Numbered from the stretch's first letter, positions 29,007-39,295 are shown. The stretch: DNA of 64,000 bases from Shewanella sp. CG12_big_fil_rev_8_21_14_0_65_47_15 (GCF_002783505.1 NZ_PFGL01000053.1:48352-112351); one strand, 5' to 3'. Notes: generated by a model not told the origin, from the sequence alone. Program-made: numbers and translations.

Positions 29007-30908
29007 CTAGGCCTCAATAGGATCACTAAAATACATGCCTTGGGCCATACCTACCCCTAGGATCTGCAGGGTTTGCCACTCTTCAAATACTTCAACGCCC
29101 TCGGCGCACACTTGCACTTCGGTGCGATACAGACCACCGATTAAACTACGAATAAACAATTGATTTTCTGGGCGTAAATGAATATGACGCACTATGGATC
29201 TGTGCAACTTAATCATATCGAAGTGACATTCTCTAATATAGTAAGTCCCAACGACCTGTTGGCCCACATGGTCAACACAGAGGCGAGCGCCCATCTTACG
29301 TATCATATCGAGCTTAGGCTGCAGCTTTTCTTGATGATGGATAACTATGTCTTCGGAGACTTCAAAAATCAGTTGAGGTGTAAGGTGGCGATATTCCAGC
29401 AGAGTGGTTTTTAGCCATTGGGTAAAAGCGCGGCTCATTAGGGAGTCTAAGCTCAAATTCACGCTATAAACTTGGTTTGCAGGCTGTACGTTACTCAGTA
29501 AAGCCAAGACACGCTCAATCATCTGCCGCTCAATCTGCGGCATTAATCCACATTTATTTGCCATTGGAATAAAGAGCGTGGCACGGATTAATGCACCTTG
29601 ATTATCCCGCGCACGGGTAAAGATTTCCCTATGGTGCTCAATGCCATCGGAATCGATAATGGGCTGTCTAAAGGGATAAAAACGCCGTTGTACTAGGGCG
29701 TTTTCTAAAAAGCTGCGCCAGCGAACAGAGCCCTTGGCAAACTCTTCATCTATGGCTCCCTTATCGTACATAAACCAATTACTGTTCCCCTGTAATTGCG
29801 CGGCGCGCAGTGCCATGTCGGCCTCGTCGATCAACTGGGCCGCATTATCACCCGCAGTAAAATAGGCGCAGCCTAAGTGGAAGAAATTATCGCTATTTTC
29901 CACATCGGGCAGGGGCTGACTTAGGCAAACCTTCAACAGCTTACTGGCGAGCTGATCGGCCTCTATTAACGAGATTTGCGGCACGACTATGGCAAACTGA
30001 TTGTGGGAACGGCGGGCAAAAATACTGTTTGGCAGGCTTTGTAGGATCTGGCTAATGCCATTGACTGTGGCGCTGAGCAGATCCTTTGCCACTTGCTCAC
30101 CCTTAGCCTGCTGCAGCAGATCTAAATCATCCATCTCCAATAGATAAATGACCCCGTGGGCAACCATGCCTTGGTCATTGCTTAAGGCATCGAGGCGATT
30201 ATTTAAGAACAGTCGATTACCTATGCGAGTTTCAGCATCGAGGAAGGTATTGGAACGAATAAACTTATCGAAACGGCCACGCTCTTTTTGAGCGTCCTGC
30301 AATTCTTCAAGCAGTTTCGTCAGCGCACGATTAATGAGCCTAGGCCTACCCTTTCCCGGCGTCGCCAGTGCCTGCTCGTGTTTACCCAGCAGGATCAAAC
30401 GACTGCGCTCGGCAAGTTCTTCTATGCCATCCAATTGTTGGGAAAACCAAGAATAACCCAAGCGGACCAAAGCTATTACAGCTAATAGACCAACCCCTAG
30501 GATCAAGATTTCATACCAACTGACACTGTAATGTGCAAAGGGCTGCGGCAGGGTAAGTGTCATCCTCAGCCCCGCGGGGTCGAGAAGATGGTTATACACC
30601 ATAGCATTTTGGGCTAATACATTGCCTTTATAGGCAAATAACACGTCGTCGTTCAGTGTTAAACGAAAGTCAACGGCATTATAGGCCAGTAGCATAGGCG
30701 GCAACCAAGACTCCAGCTCCCAATCGGGCTGGGTATGGTAATGGTTAACGAGCATGGATTCGAGTTCGGACACTTTTTGCTGTTGAAACTTATAGGTCAA
30801 CTGCACAAAGCCCATCATGGCGCTGAGTAAGAATACAAAGGCGATAGCAGCCAAGGACATCAACCAAAAACTGGTTAATTTTGTAGTTAATATTCGAGTG
30901 AATTTCAT
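29007..30908 (-). CDS. mshH: MshH, degenerate GGDEF/EAL membrane protein (CsrD-like)
   Basis: 633 residues. Two membrane segments (about 14-36 and 132-152) bracket a periplasmic loop. A GGDEF domain follows (about 215-365) whose signature is replaced by RRSHNQF, and an EAL domain (about 385-625) in which the catalytic EAL is degenerate (IFEVSED retained but metal ligands not all visible). It should therefore neither make nor cleave c-di-GMP. E. coli CsrD of the same architecture promotes decay of CsrB/C small RNAs. In Vibrio mshH is also the first gene of the msh locus. Confidence 0.88.
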   Translation of the reverse strand: MKFTRILTTKLTSFWLMSLAAIAFVFLLSAMMGFVQLTYKFQQQKVSELESMLVNHYHTQPDWELESWLPPMLLAYNAVDFRLTLNDDVLFAYKGNVLAQNAMVYNHLLDPAGLRMTLTLPQPFAHYSVSWYEILILGVGLLAVIALVRLGYSWFSQQLDGIEELAERSRLILLGKHEQALATPGKGRPRLINRALTKLLEELQDAQKERGRFDKFIRSNTFLDAETRIGNRLFLNNRLDALSNDQGMVAHGVIYLLEMDDLDLLQQAKGEQVAKDLLSATVNGISQILQSLPNSIFARRSHNQFAIVVPQISLIEADQLASKLLKVCLSQPLPDVENSDNFFHLGCAYFTAGDNAAQLIDEADMALRAAQLQGNSNWFMYDKGAIDEEFAKGSVRWRSFLENALVQRRFYPFRQPIIDSDGIEHHREIFTRARDNQGALIRATLFIPMANKCGLMPQIERQMIERVLALLSNVQPANQVYSVNLSLDSLMSRAFTQWLKTTLLEYRHLTPQLIFEVSEDIVIHHQEKLQPKLDMIRKMGARLCVDHVGQQVVGTYYIRECHFDMIKLHRSIVRHIHLRPENQLFIRSLIGGLYRTEVQVCAEGVEVFEEWQTLQILGVGMAQGMYFSDPIEA

Positions 30909-31038
30909 CGATCCGCTATCCTGCAGAATTATTATAATTATCGGTGCACTCTTAACACGAGTTCAACAAATGCTCCCCCTGATTATTCAGTAGCATAACC
31001 CAAAAGGCAACCAAGGGTTTTCATACTCGCTAAAAAAC

Positions 31039-31064
31039 AAAAAGAGGCTAATTAGCCTCTTTTT
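31039..31064 (-). terminator. Rho-independent terminator after malic enzyme
   Basis: The palindrome AGAGGCTAATTAGCCTCT is bordered by A4 and T4, 18 bp past the malic enzyme stop codon. Confidence 0.88.
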
Positions 31065-31081
31065 GAATAGATCATTTTTAC

Positions 31082-32326
31082 TTAATCGGCATATTGCGGC
31101 AGAGTTGGAATCGCCGCAACGCCAGAGTCAATGGCCGCCTGCGCTACGGCGCGGGCAACCTGAGGCAATAGGCGTGGATCCATTGGTTTTGGCAACACAT
31201 ATTCTGGGCCAAAGCTTAACGAACTGACCTTAGGATAGGCTTTAAGCACACTCGCAGGAACGGGTTCTTTCGCTAATGCGGCAATCGCATGCACGGCGGC
31301 GATCTTCATTTCATCATTGATGCAAGAGGCTCGCACATCTAAGGCACCGCGGAAAATAAACGGGAAGCACAGCACATTATTCACTTGGTTAGGGTAATCG
31401 CTGCGGCCAGTTCCCATAATCAAATCACTGCGGATCGCGTGGGCCAGTGCAGGCTTGATCTCAGGATCTGGATTAGAACAGGCAAAAATCACTGGCTTGT
31501 CGGCCATCATAGCAACGTCGTCGGCGCCAATCACATTAGGACCAGAGAGACCTAAAAAGACATCCGCACCTTTAATCACATCCTGCAGCGTACGTTTATC
31601 GGTATCATTGGCAAAAAGAGCTTTATATTCATTCAGATCAGTACGGCCAGAATGAATAACCCCCTTAGTGTCTAACATATAAATATTGGCGCGATTCGCA
31701 CCACACTTCACCAGCATAGTCATGCAGGCGATAGCGGCAGCGCCGGCACCCATACAGACAAATATGGCATCGCTAATCAGCTTACCTTGAATTTCCAGTG
31801 CGTTGATCATACCCGCCGCGGTCACAATTGCCGTGCCGTGTTGATCATCATGGAATACGGGTACCTTGCAGCGCTCAATCAACTCACGCTCAATCACAAA
31901 GCATTCTGGAGCTTTGATGTCTTCGAGGTTAATACCACCGAAAGTATCGGCAATGGCCGCAACCGTGTTAATAAACTCTTCGGGTGTATTATGGGTGATT
32001 TCAATATCCGTCGAATCGATATTGGCGAAATGCTTAAATAGTAACGCCTTGCCTTCCATCACAGGTTTAGATGCCAAGGGACCTAAATTGCCTAAACCCA
32101 GAATCGCAGTGCCATTGGTAATAACCGCGACCGTGTTGCCCTTATTGGTGTAACGGTATGCATTGTCAGGATTAGCGGCAATTTCGCGCACAGGCTCAGC
32201 CACACCAGGGCTATAGGCAAGGGCGAGATCGTGACTCGTTTCAGCAGGTTTGGTAAGGCAAACTGCAGTTTTGCCTGGAACGGGGAATTCATGATAATCG
32301 AGCGCTTGTTGACGAATATCCGACAT
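31082..32326 (-). CDS. Malic enzyme, short NAD(P)-dependent form
   Basis: 414 residues. Signatures are the N-terminal LALAYSPGVAEPV, the metal/substrate region TNGTAILGLGNLGPLASKPVMEGK, DDQHGTAIVTAAG and the Rossmann segment FVCMGAGAAAIACM. It decarboxylates malate to pyruvate with reduction of NAD(P). The C-terminal phosphotransacetylase-like domain of E. coli MaeB is absent. The gene stands alone, with a terminator behind and a 535-bp AT-rich region before it, which contains a 13-bp direct repeat. The cofactor preference cannot be fixed from sequence alone. Confidence 0.93.
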   Translation of the reverse strand: MSDIRQQALDYHEFPVPGKTAVCLTKPAETSHDLALAYSPGVAEPVREIAANPDNAYRYTNKGNTVAVITNGTAILGLGNLGPLASKPVMEGKALLFKHFANIDSTDIEITHNTPEEFINTVAAIADTFGGINLEDIKAPECFVIERELIERCKVPVFHDDQHGTAIVTAAGMINALEIQGKLISDAIFVCMGAGAAAIACMTMLVKCGANRANIYMLDTKGVIHSGRTDLNEYKALFANDTDKRTLQDVIKGADVFLGLSGPNVIGADDVAMMADKPVIFACSNPDPEIKPALAHAIRSDLIMGTGRSDYPNQVNNVLCFPFIFRGALDVRASCINDEMKIAAVHAIAALAKEPVPASVLKAYPKVSSLSFGPEYVLPKPMDPRLLPQVARAVAQAAIDSGVAAIPTLPQYAD

Positions 32327-32551
32327 TTTAAAATCCTGAAATGCGACATTTATAATTTATGAGAGTAAGGCCTACCAACACACATCTAGTCTCACCAAAG
32401 GGTGATGTTAATAGTCTGGCTGGTCGAGGTAAGATACGCCAATAAGGGGAATTTTTAAATAAGAGATTCAGAAATTTCACTTTAGCCTTCAAATACCCCC
32501 TCTAAGCTTAGTTTTATAAACTTATCTCCTATAATAAAGCTACATTTCTTA

Positions 32552-32586
32552 ATATATTTTGTAGGAAACAAACATATATTTTGTAG
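32552..32586. repeat. 13-bp direct repeat upstream of malic enzyme
   Basis: Two perfect copies of ATATATTTTGTAG start 22 bp apart (32552-32564 and 32574-32586), about two helical turns, so they face the same side of the DNA. They lie 226-260 bp upstream of the malic enzyme start. This spacing suits a dimeric DNA-binding protein; none is recognised. Confidence 0.75.
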
Positions 32587-32818
32587 TTATAGCGCAAGTT
32601 GTAGCGAATTAATCTCAAAAATGTTGGTTAAATTACAATATATGTCGGCTAGCGTATTTATCTTATAGATAATTGCTATAAATAAGTCGAATTACATACT
32701 TGAACTCGCAATACGCAATAAGTTGACGATTAATTGAGTGAAGTCGTACCAGATAGGTATTTAACATAAGTATTAAGATAGGCGTAAATAAAGCAGTTCG
32801 GCAAATGACAGAAAGCAG

Positions 32819-32839
32819 AAAGGCGCCATAGGCGCCTTT
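32819..32839 (-). terminator. Terminator after rpmE
   Basis: A 9-bp stem AAAGGCGCC/GGCGCCTTT with an ATA loop, 22 bp past the rpmE stop. The T-run on the minus strand is short. Confidence 0.8.
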
Positions 32840-32861
32840 TCTAGAAACATTGCAATCGCAA

Positions 32862-33074
32862 TTATTTCTTTGCAAGCACTGCGAAGCGCTTGTTGAATTT
32901 GTCGATACGACCGCCAGTATCAACAACTTTTTGTGTACCAGTGTAGAATGGGTGACAAGCACCACATACGTCTAAGTGCAGATCTTTACCAGCAGTAGAG
33001 TTTACTTTGATCACGTTACCACAAGTACAGTTTGCAGTGATGATAGCGTATGTTGGGTGGATACCTGGTTTCAT
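32862..33074 (-). CDS. rpmE: 50S ribosomal protein L31 (zinc form)
   Basis: 70 residues, the normal length. It carries the zinc ligands of the C+ form in ANCTCGNV and [13 protein letters not shown]31 bridges the two ribosomal subunits. The ribosome site GAGGTAAC precedes the ATG. The gene is single, as in other gammaproteobacteria, and next to the priA region as in E. coli. Confidence 0.97.
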   Translation of the reverse strand: MKPGIHPTYAIITANCTCGNVIKVNSTAGKDLHLDVCGACHPFYTGTQKVVDTGGRIDKFNKRFAVLAKK

Positions 33075-33487
33075 TGGGGTTACCTCAAAAGTGTAAGGCC
33101 ATGTCGCTCTTCCAACCCGTAGTCGGACACCACATGCATGTTAATAACAATATGTTTAGGGCGCAGAATGGTACAGTATCACCACGGCGGATACAAGTAG
33201 ATTATCTGAGCGTTTCACGGATTATAGTCCTCTTATTCATGCCCTAGATAATTGGCCCTCATTATGCGACATCACAGGGTATTCGACGCAGGCACGCCAG
33301 CTATTGATCTCACAAGAAACGCTCCTCAAGGGTTCCAGCGCGCCAAATGTATCTATACACAAAAGCCAGTTCGCCCTCCATGGCTCACGTTCGCAGCGTA
33401 TCGCGATGCGATGCTCACCATGGCGCCGAGAGCCAGCTTACCGATACCCTGTGGCCTATAAAGTAACCTACAATTTAAAACGGCTAT
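33075..33487. other. Intergenic region upstream of rpmE
   Basis: 413 bp with no recognised gene. On the minus strand a perfect TATAAT (33221-33226) about 145 bp before rpmE is a candidate -10 element, and TTGTAT, 17 bases, TACCAT nearer the gene is a second. The part at about 33260-33470 has coding-like composition but no recognisable product. Confidence 0.4.
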
Positions 33488-34369
33488 TTAGCCACCGTTT
33501 TTACCTTCAAATATTACCTTGGCTTCCCCGGCGTCTGCATAGCGCATCAACATCTCCTTAGAAGGGCAATAGAGCGTCACATTTTTCTTTAGGGCATTGA
33601 TTTTATTTTTAGCAAAGGCTTTAGGATTCGCATCATAAATCGCCAACATAGCACCGTACATATTCAGTTCCCATTCGGCTGCGTAGCGATTGGCAATGCG
33701 CCACAGGGTCTCGTTGGCGGCATAATTGAGCACACATTCCTCCGATGCCAGTACAGTAGACGGACTCGGCTTGGCATTGGGAGTGGTTGGCGCATCCATT
33801 AATGTACTTTGCCCCTTAGCCCTTGGGGCGGGATTGGTCGTATCTGTATGTGCAGTTGGAGTGGCTATGGGAATAGCAGCGACAGTGGGAGTCATTGCGG
33901 TTGAGTCTGCGCCAGTATGGACAATGTTAGCTGTGCTACCGACCACAGGCTTAGCCGTTTGAGTGGTTTTAACCGTAGGATTAGGGGTAAATTTAGGTTC
34001 TGCCACTTGGGGCTCAGGCACTTTATCCGCCCCGAATACTGGCAGACTCTTCACCTCAAACCAACGATCGACGCGATATTCCCGCACCAACAGCAGCGCC
34101 TTAGGATCGGTAACATCCTCGACCCCAGTCAGCAAAATCAGGAAGCGATTAAGCTGCTGCGCCATCAACTTTTCTTCACCCGTGGACTGATGCACCACAA
34201 ACTCTAGACGCGTCATATCCTGATTATCGGTGATCACATTCAGCCGCATCTTAGGATAAGTCCCCAACTCAAACATCCGGCTATTAATGCTCACATGGGA
34301 TACCTGCGCCACAGTAGCAACGCTGTACATCAAGGCAAGCAGTCCTAATGATTTCGCTATTTTAGTCAT
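33488..34369 (-). CDS. FimV/HubP-like protein with C-terminal LysM-type region
   Basis: 293 residues with a signal peptide (about 1-21, ending TVAQ). An N-terminal beta domain (about 24-115) resembles the FimV N-terminal region. A Thr/Pro/Ala-rich linker follows (about 125-215), then a LysM-like segment with ETLWRIANRYA and NPKAFAKNKINALKK, which matches the FimV/HubP peptidoglycan-binding motif order. It lacks the membrane span and acidic cytoplasmic tail of full HubP, so it is a short periplasmic relative. It is divergent from priA by about 100 bp. A pole or cell-wall role is inferred. Confidence 0.72.
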   Translation of the reverse strand: MTKIAKSLGLLALMYSVATVAQVSHVSINSRMFELGTYPKMRLNVITDNQDMTRLEFVVHQSTGEEKLMAQQLNRFLILLTGVEDVTDPKALLLVREYRVDRWFEVKSLPVFGADKVPEPQVAEPKFTPNPTVKTTQTAKPVVGSTANIVHTGADSTAMTPTVAAIPIATPTAHTDTTNPAPRAKGQSTLMDAPTTPNAKPSPSTVLASEECVLNYAANETLWRIANRYAAEWELNMYGAMLAIYDANPKAFAKNKINALKKNVTLYCPSKEMLMRYADAGEAKVIFEGKNGG

Positions 34370-34473
34370 TTACTTACTCTCAACTATCCATGGATAAACC
34401 GTCATTAGGACTAGCCCTCGCCAGCCGTGCTGAGTACACTAAACCCCATTCCCACTTAAGACTCGCCCAGCAT

Positions 34474-36669
34474 ATGTCACTGTTTGTTGAAGTTGCCTTA
34501 CCTGTGCCTATGCGGCAAAACTTCAGTTACCGCGTTCCTGCGACCTACCAACAAGCTCCCCACATCGGTGTGCGTGTTAAGGTACCCTTTGGTCGCCAGC
34601 AACTTATCGGGCTAGTCACAGCAATAACAGATAGCTGCAACCTAGAACCCAAGCAAATTAAATCTGTTATCGAGTTTATTGACGATACGCCTTTACTGCC
34701 AGAATCCCTTTATAAATTAACCCTATGGGCAGCAAGATACTACTTTTGCAGCCAGGGACAAATGCTCACTCAGGCGCTGCCCGTCGCCCTACGTAAAGGA
34801 ATAGATGCCGCGCCGCAAACCATCCACTACTGGCAACTCACCGAGGTCGGAAAAAATATCGCGCCAGAAACCATTAAACGCGCGCCCGCCCAAAAGAAAC
34901 TGCTCGATTCACTCAAGTTGGCCAGTTTAACTCAGGAGGATCTCATCAGTTTAGAGATCAGTAAAACCGCCTTAAAAGCCCTAGAAGAGAAAGGCTGGAT
35001 TGAACGTCACGAAAAGCTCGCCGAGCTTAATCTTAATTGGCGCACCGAGCTAGAACTGGATGAAACACCCCACAGACTCAATAAAGAGCAAGCGGTAGCC
35101 GTCACTATTCTCAATCAGCAGCAAGGATACCACTGCACCCTGCTAGAGGGCATTACCGGTTCGGGTAAAACCGAAGTCTACTTAGCGGTGCTCGAAGAAA
35201 TACTCAAACAGGGTAAGCAGGCTCTGATCTTAGTGCCAGAGATCGGTCTGACGCCACAGACTATCAATCGTTTTAAGCGCCGCTTTAAGGTCAATGTCGC
35301 GGTGTTACACTCAGGTTTAACCGATAATCAACGCCTCGAAGCCTGGCGACAGGCTCGCTGCGGCCAAGCCGCCATCATCATTGGCACCCGCTCGGCCCTC
35401 TTCACCCCTATGGCGTTTCCTGGGGTGATCATTCTCGATGAAGAACACGACAGCAGCTTTAAACAGCAGGAAGGTATCGGCTACCACGCCCGCGACTTAG
35501 CCGTCATGCGCGGACACTTAGAAGCTATTCCCGTGATTTTAGGCTCGGCCACCCCCTCACTCGAAAGTCTACAAAATGCCTTAAGCGGTCGCTATCAGCA
35601 CTTACAGCTTGGTGAACGGGCTGGCGCCGCCAAAAAAGTCCGGCAAGGGATCATAGATATTAAAAATTTACCCTTGAAGGCGGGCATGTCGGCACCACTG
35701 ATCAATGAAATCCGCGCCCATTTAGATGCGGGTAATCAGGTATTGCTGTTTTTAAATCGCCGTGGTTTTGCCCCCGCCCTGCTTTGCCACGAGTGTGGTC
35801 ATCTCCATGAATGTGACCGCTGTGATGCCTTTTTCACAGTGCATCAATCCCTTGGAGAAATTCGCTGCCACCACTGCGGCAACCAATATGCCATTCCCAA
35901 GCAATGCCATAAATGCGGCAGCACTATGCTGATGGGCCAAGGCATAGGCACTGAACAGTTAGCCCAGGCATTAGAGCAAGAGTTTCCCCAATATCCCGTA
36001 GTGCGCATCGATAGGGACACCACTCGGCTCAAAGGTTCCCTTGAAAAACATTTAACCGCCATTCATAAGGGGGAATATAAGATCCTCGTCGGCACTCAAA
36101 TGCTTGCCAAAGGGCACCATTTCCCCGACGTCACCCTAGTGGGGTTACTGGATGTGGATGGGGCACTCTTTAGTGCCGACTTTAGGGCACCGGAACGCTT
36201 TGGCCAGCTCTATACCCAAGTCGCAGGGCGAGCCGGCCGCGCCAGTAAACCCGGCACTGTGTTACTGCAGACCCACCAAAGCGACAATCCTATTTTAAGG
36301 GACTTGCTGCATCGAGGTTACGGTGAGTTTGCCCGCAGCCAACTCAAAGAGCGACAACAGGCATTATTGCCACCGGCTTGGCATATGGTGTTAGTGCGCG
36401 CCGAGGCCCATTCAGCCTTAGATGCCGATAACTTTCTCAATGCCTTTGCCGCCCTATTGCCCCAGGATAAAGAGTTTGAGGTCATAGGCCCGCTGCCCGC
36501 ACCACTCGATAAAAAAGCGGGAAAATTCCGCCGCCAGTTAATGTTTCAAGCCAAAAATCGCCACCGCTTGCAACAGGAGTTTGAACGCATTCATCCCCTT
36601 ATCGAACAACTCCCCGAAGCCAAGCGTTGCCGCTGGAGCCTAGATCGGGATCCGCAGGATCTGTTGTAG
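34474..36669 (+). CDS. priA: Primosomal helicase PriA
   Basis: 731 residues from the ATG at 34474, chosen because MSLFVEVALPVPMRQNF aligns with the E. coli start (732 residues). A longer in-frame start exists at 34390. Visible are Walker A GITGSGKTEVYL near 226, the DEEHD helicase box, and the zinc-binding cysteines in CHECGHLHECDRC and CHHCGNQY...CHKCGS (about 437-475). PriA restarts stalled replication forks. No strong ribosome site is seen at either start. It is divergent from the FimV-like gene and upstream of argS. Confidence 0.96.
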   Translation: MSLFVEVALPVPMRQNFSYRVPATYQQAPHIGVRVKVPFGRQQLIGLVTAITDSCNLEPKQIKSVIEFIDDTPLLPESLYKLTLWAARYYFCSQGQMLTQALPVALRKGIDAAPQTIHYWQLTEVGKNIAPETIKRAPAQKKLLDSLKLASLTQEDLISLEISKTALKALEEKGWIERHEKLAELNLNWRTELELDETPHRLNKEQAVAVTILNQQQGYHCTLLEGITGSGKTEVYLAVLEEILKQGKQALILVPEIGLTPQTINRFKRRFKVNVAVLHSGLTDNQRLEAWRQARCGQAAIIIGTRSALFTPMAFPGVIILDEEHDSSFKQQEGIGYHARDLAVMRGHLEAIPVILGSATPSLESLQNALSGRYQHLQLGERAGAAKKVRQGIIDIKNLPLKAGMSAPLINEIRAHLDAGNQVLLFLNRRGFAPALLCHECGHLHECDRCDAFFTVHQSLGEIRCHHCGNQYAIPKQCHKCGSTMLMGQGIGTEQLAQALEQEFPQYPVVRIDRDTTRLKGSLEKHLTAIHKGEYKILVGTQMLAKGHHFPDVTLVGLLDVDGALFSADFRAPERFGQLYTQVAGRAGRASKPGTVLLQTHQSDNPILRDLLHRGYGEFARSQLKERQQALLPPAWHMVLVRAEAHSALDADNFLNAFAALLPQDKEFEVIGPLPAPLDKKAGKFRRQLMFQAKNRHRLQQEFERIHPLIEQLPEAKRCRWSLDRDPQDLL

Positions 36670-36802
36670 CTAGGTTATTTGATAAATATTTCAGCGCCAT
36701 TTGATAAAAAGTCCTTGGGAAGATAGCAATTAAGCACCACAAACGGCTAAAATATGCGGTTATTCCCTGTATTCACTCTTAAAGTTAGTAGCTAATTAAT
36801 CC

Positions 36803-38548
36803 ATGAAATCACATATCCAATCATTACTTGAACAAACACTCGAATCCTTTAAACAACAAGGCATTTTGCCGGCTGATTTTGAAGCGCGCATTCAAGTAGA
36901 TCGAACCAAGGATAAGAGCCATGGCGACCTAGCAACCAACTTAGCCATGATGCTGACCAAGGCGGCGGGTAAAAATCCCCGCGAGTTAGCCCAGTTGATC
37001 ATCGACAACCTGCCCGCCTCTGCTTATGTGGCAAAAGTCGAAATCGCTGGCCCTGGTTTTATCAACTTCTTCATCGATGACAGTGCCTTAGCTAACCAAT
37101 TACAGGCCGCAATCCAGGACGAGCATTTAGGGATTAAATTACCAAAGCCACAAACCATTGTGGTGGATTACTCTTCACCCAACCTTGCCAAGGAGATGCA
37201 CGTAGGCCACCTACGTTCGACCATCATTGGCGACAGCGTAGTGCGCACCCTAGAGTTTTTGGGCCACAGGGTTATCCGCCAAAATCATGTGGGCGACTGG
37301 GGTACTCAGTTTGGTATGCTGCTGGCCTATATGGAAGAACTGCGCGCCCAAAATGGCGAGCAGGCTCAGCTTGAACTCTCTGATTTAGAAACATTTTACC
37401 GCGCAGCCAAGCTGCGCTTCGACGAATCGGCAGAGTTTGCCACCCGCGCACGCCAACTTGTGGTCGAACTGCAATCGGGCGATGCCTATTGCAACAAACT
37501 GTGGCGCGAATTTAACGACATTTCCTTAAGCCACTGCCATGAAGTCTACGCCCGTTTAGGTGTGAGTCTGACTCGCGCCGATGTGCACGGTGAAAGTGCC
37601 TATAACGCCGATTTAGAACAGGTCGTAAAAGATTTAGATGCCCAAGGTTTATTGACCGAAAGCAACGGCGCCAAAGTGGTATTCCAAGAAGCCTTCCGCA
37701 ATAAGGAAGGTGAAGCCCTGCCCGTGATCATTCAAAAGGCCGATGGGGGTTACTTATATGCCACGACCGACCTAGCAGCAATGCGTTACCGCTCGAGCGT
37801 GCTCAAGGCAGACCGCGTGCTGTACTTTGTGGATTTACGCCAAGCGCTGCACTTCCAGCAAGTCTTTAGCCTGGCTAAATTGGCTAAATTTGTTCGCGAG
37901 GATATGTCACTAGAGCACTTAGGCTTCGGCACTATGAATGGTGAAGATGGTCGCCCATTCAAGACCCGCACAGGCGGCGTAGTCAAGTTGGTGGATTTGT
38001 TAGAGGAAGCCAATACCCGCGCGCTGGATCTCGTTCGCAGCAAAAACCCCGATATGGATGAAGTCACCCTGGCAGAAATCGCCCGAGTGGTGGGTATTAG
38101 CGCGGTGAAATACGCCGATTTATCGAAAAACCGTACCAGCGATTACATCTTCAGCTTCGAGCAAATGCTCAGTTTTGAAGGCAATACCGCGCCTTACTTG
38201 CTCTACGCCTACACCCGTGTAGCTGGCATCTTTAAACGGGCAACCGACGTGGATTTAAGCCAAGCGACTATCGTGCTCGAGCATGAAAAAGAGAAGGACC
38301 TAGGTAACAAACTGGCGCAGTTTGGTGAAATCCTTAATCGCGTGGTAGATAAAGGCCAGCCACACGTATTATGTGGTTATCTCTATGAATTAGCGGGCGC
38401 ATTCTCCAGCTTCTACGAGGCTTGCCCAGTGCTTGCCGCCGATAATGATGCACAACGCGATAGCCGCTTGTTGCTATCACAACTGACGGCTCGCACCCTG
38501 CAAAAGGGCCTAAATCTACTAGGTATCGAAACCCTAGAACGGATGTAA
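36803..38548 (+). CDS. argS: Arginyl-tRNA synthetase
   Basis: 581 residues. It has the N-terminal Add-1 domain, the class I HIGH motif as HVGH at 133-136 (within [14 protein letters not shown]), and the C-terminal DALR anticodon-binding domain ([15 protein letters not shown] and following). It charges tRNA-Arg with arginine. The stop is 3 bp from the next gene start, indicating cotranscription with the SPOR protein. Confidence 0.98.
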   Translation: MKSHIQSLLEQTLESFKQQGILPADFEARIQVDRTKDKSHGDLATNLAMMLTKAAGKNPRELAQLIIDNLPASAYVAKVEIAGPGFINFFIDDSALANQLQAAIQDEHLGIKLPKPQTIVVDYSSPNLAKEMHVGHLRSTIIGDSVVRTLEFLGHRVIRQNHVGDWGTQFGMLLAYMEELRAQNGEQAQLELSDLETFYRAAKLRFDESAEFATRARQLVVELQSGDAYCNKLWREFNDISLSHCHEVYARLGVSLTRADVHGESAYNADLEQVVKDLDAQGLLTESNGAKVVFQEAFRNKEGEALPVIIQKADGGYLYATTDLAAMRYRSSVLKADRVLYFVDLRQALHFQQVFSLAKLAKFVREDMSLEHLGFGTMNGEDGRPFKTRTGGVVKLVDLLEEANTRALDLVRSKNPDMDEVTLAEIARVVGISAVKYADLSKNRTSDYIFSFEQMLSFEGNTAPYLLYAYTRVAGIFKRATDVDLSQATIVLEHEKEKDLGNKLAQFGEILNRVVDKGQPHVLCGYLYELAGAFSSFYEACPVLAADNDAQRDSRLLLSQLTARTLQKGLNLLGIETLERM

Positions 38549-38551
38549 GCC

Positions 38552-39259
38552 ATGAGTAATCGCGACTACGCCAACAGAAGACCGCAATCGGGCGCTAAAC
38601 CGCGCCCTATTCGCGCAACGCGAGCACGGCCTACAACCAAAAAAGCGCCACCTCGCAGACAGCTGCCTATAGCGTTAATCCTGTTTGCCTTTATCGCCGT
38701 GGGCTGTTTTGGCTATTTTCTTTGGAGCATCAAGGACACGGCCAAACAGACCCCCCTGGAGGCGGCGACCGTAAAAACTGAGCCACGCGCTAAAGCACAG
38801 GAACCCGCGGCAACGCTAACGCCTAAGGTAAAGGAAACCGAACGACAAGCGACTAGTGTTCCAGTGAGTGTTCCCGTTGATGAACCCGCGATTGCTGTGG
38901 TACCTAAAAAAGATCCCAATGCTCTGCCGCCACAACCCAAGGAAGAGTGGACCTATTTGAACGAGCTTGAAAACAAGCACGTTGAGGTGGATATTCCCGA
39001 TGTTGTGGCAAGCCGTACACCACAGCAATATCAATTGCAGTGTGCTTCGTTCCGTCAGGAATCCCAAGCTAATCAGATGAAGGCTGTCATTGCCTTTCAA
39101 GGTTTAGAGGCGCAGGTAAGGCAAATCGAAGGCACCACAGGCACTTGGTATAAAGTGGCCCTAGGACCTTACGAAACCAGACGTGAGGCGGAGCGTAAAC
39201 GCCATGTGCTGCAAAATGCCGGGATCAATGGCTGCCAGATCTTGGCGATTGCCAAGTAA
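38552..39259 (+). CDS. SPOR-domain cell division protein, FtsN-like
   Basis: 235 residues. A basic N-terminal cytoplasmic segment rich in Arg/Lys/Pro precedes one membrane segment (about 37-58) and a Pro/Ala/Glu-rich periplasmic linker. The C-terminal SPOR domain (about 155-232: YQLQCASFRQESQANQMK...GTWYKVALGPYETRREAE) binds denuded septal glycan. The order priA-argS-FtsN-like matches the E. coli priA-cytR-ftsN neighbourhood, so this is probably the functional FtsN. It is followed by a strong bidirectional terminator. Confidence 0.88.
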   Translation: MSNRDYANRRPQSGAKPRPIRATRARPTTKKAPPRRQLPIALILFAFIAVGCFGYFLWSIKDTAKQTPLEAATVKTEPRAKAQEPAATLTPKVKETERQATSVPVSVPVDEPAIAVVPKKDPNALPPQPKEEWTYLNELENKHVEVDIPDVVASRTPQQYQLQCASFRQESQANQMKAVIAFQGLEAQVRQIEGTTGTWYKVALGPYETRREAERKRHVLQNAGINGCQILAIAK

Positions 39260-39295
39260 TAGCTATGCGCTGAAGTAATCGCGATTCGCTTAAGC

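Larger units (their letters stand above)
32327..32861. other. Long AT-rich region upstream of the malic enzyme gene
   Basis: 535 bp between malic enzyme and rpmE with no credible gene; the open frames here have unlikely composition and no ribosome site. It contains a 13-bp direct repeat and the rpmE terminator, listed separately. Confidence 0.6.

Noticed and set aside
32663..32965. 100-codon frame overlapping rpmE on the same strand
   Set aside because: It overlaps the whole 5' part of the rpmE terminator and part of rpmE itself in another frame, with no ribosome site; rpmE explains the coding signal.
33252..33461. 69-codon frame upstream of rpmE
   Set aside because: No ribosome site, composition typical of a chance frame and no recognisable motif; two overlapping frames exist on the same stretch.
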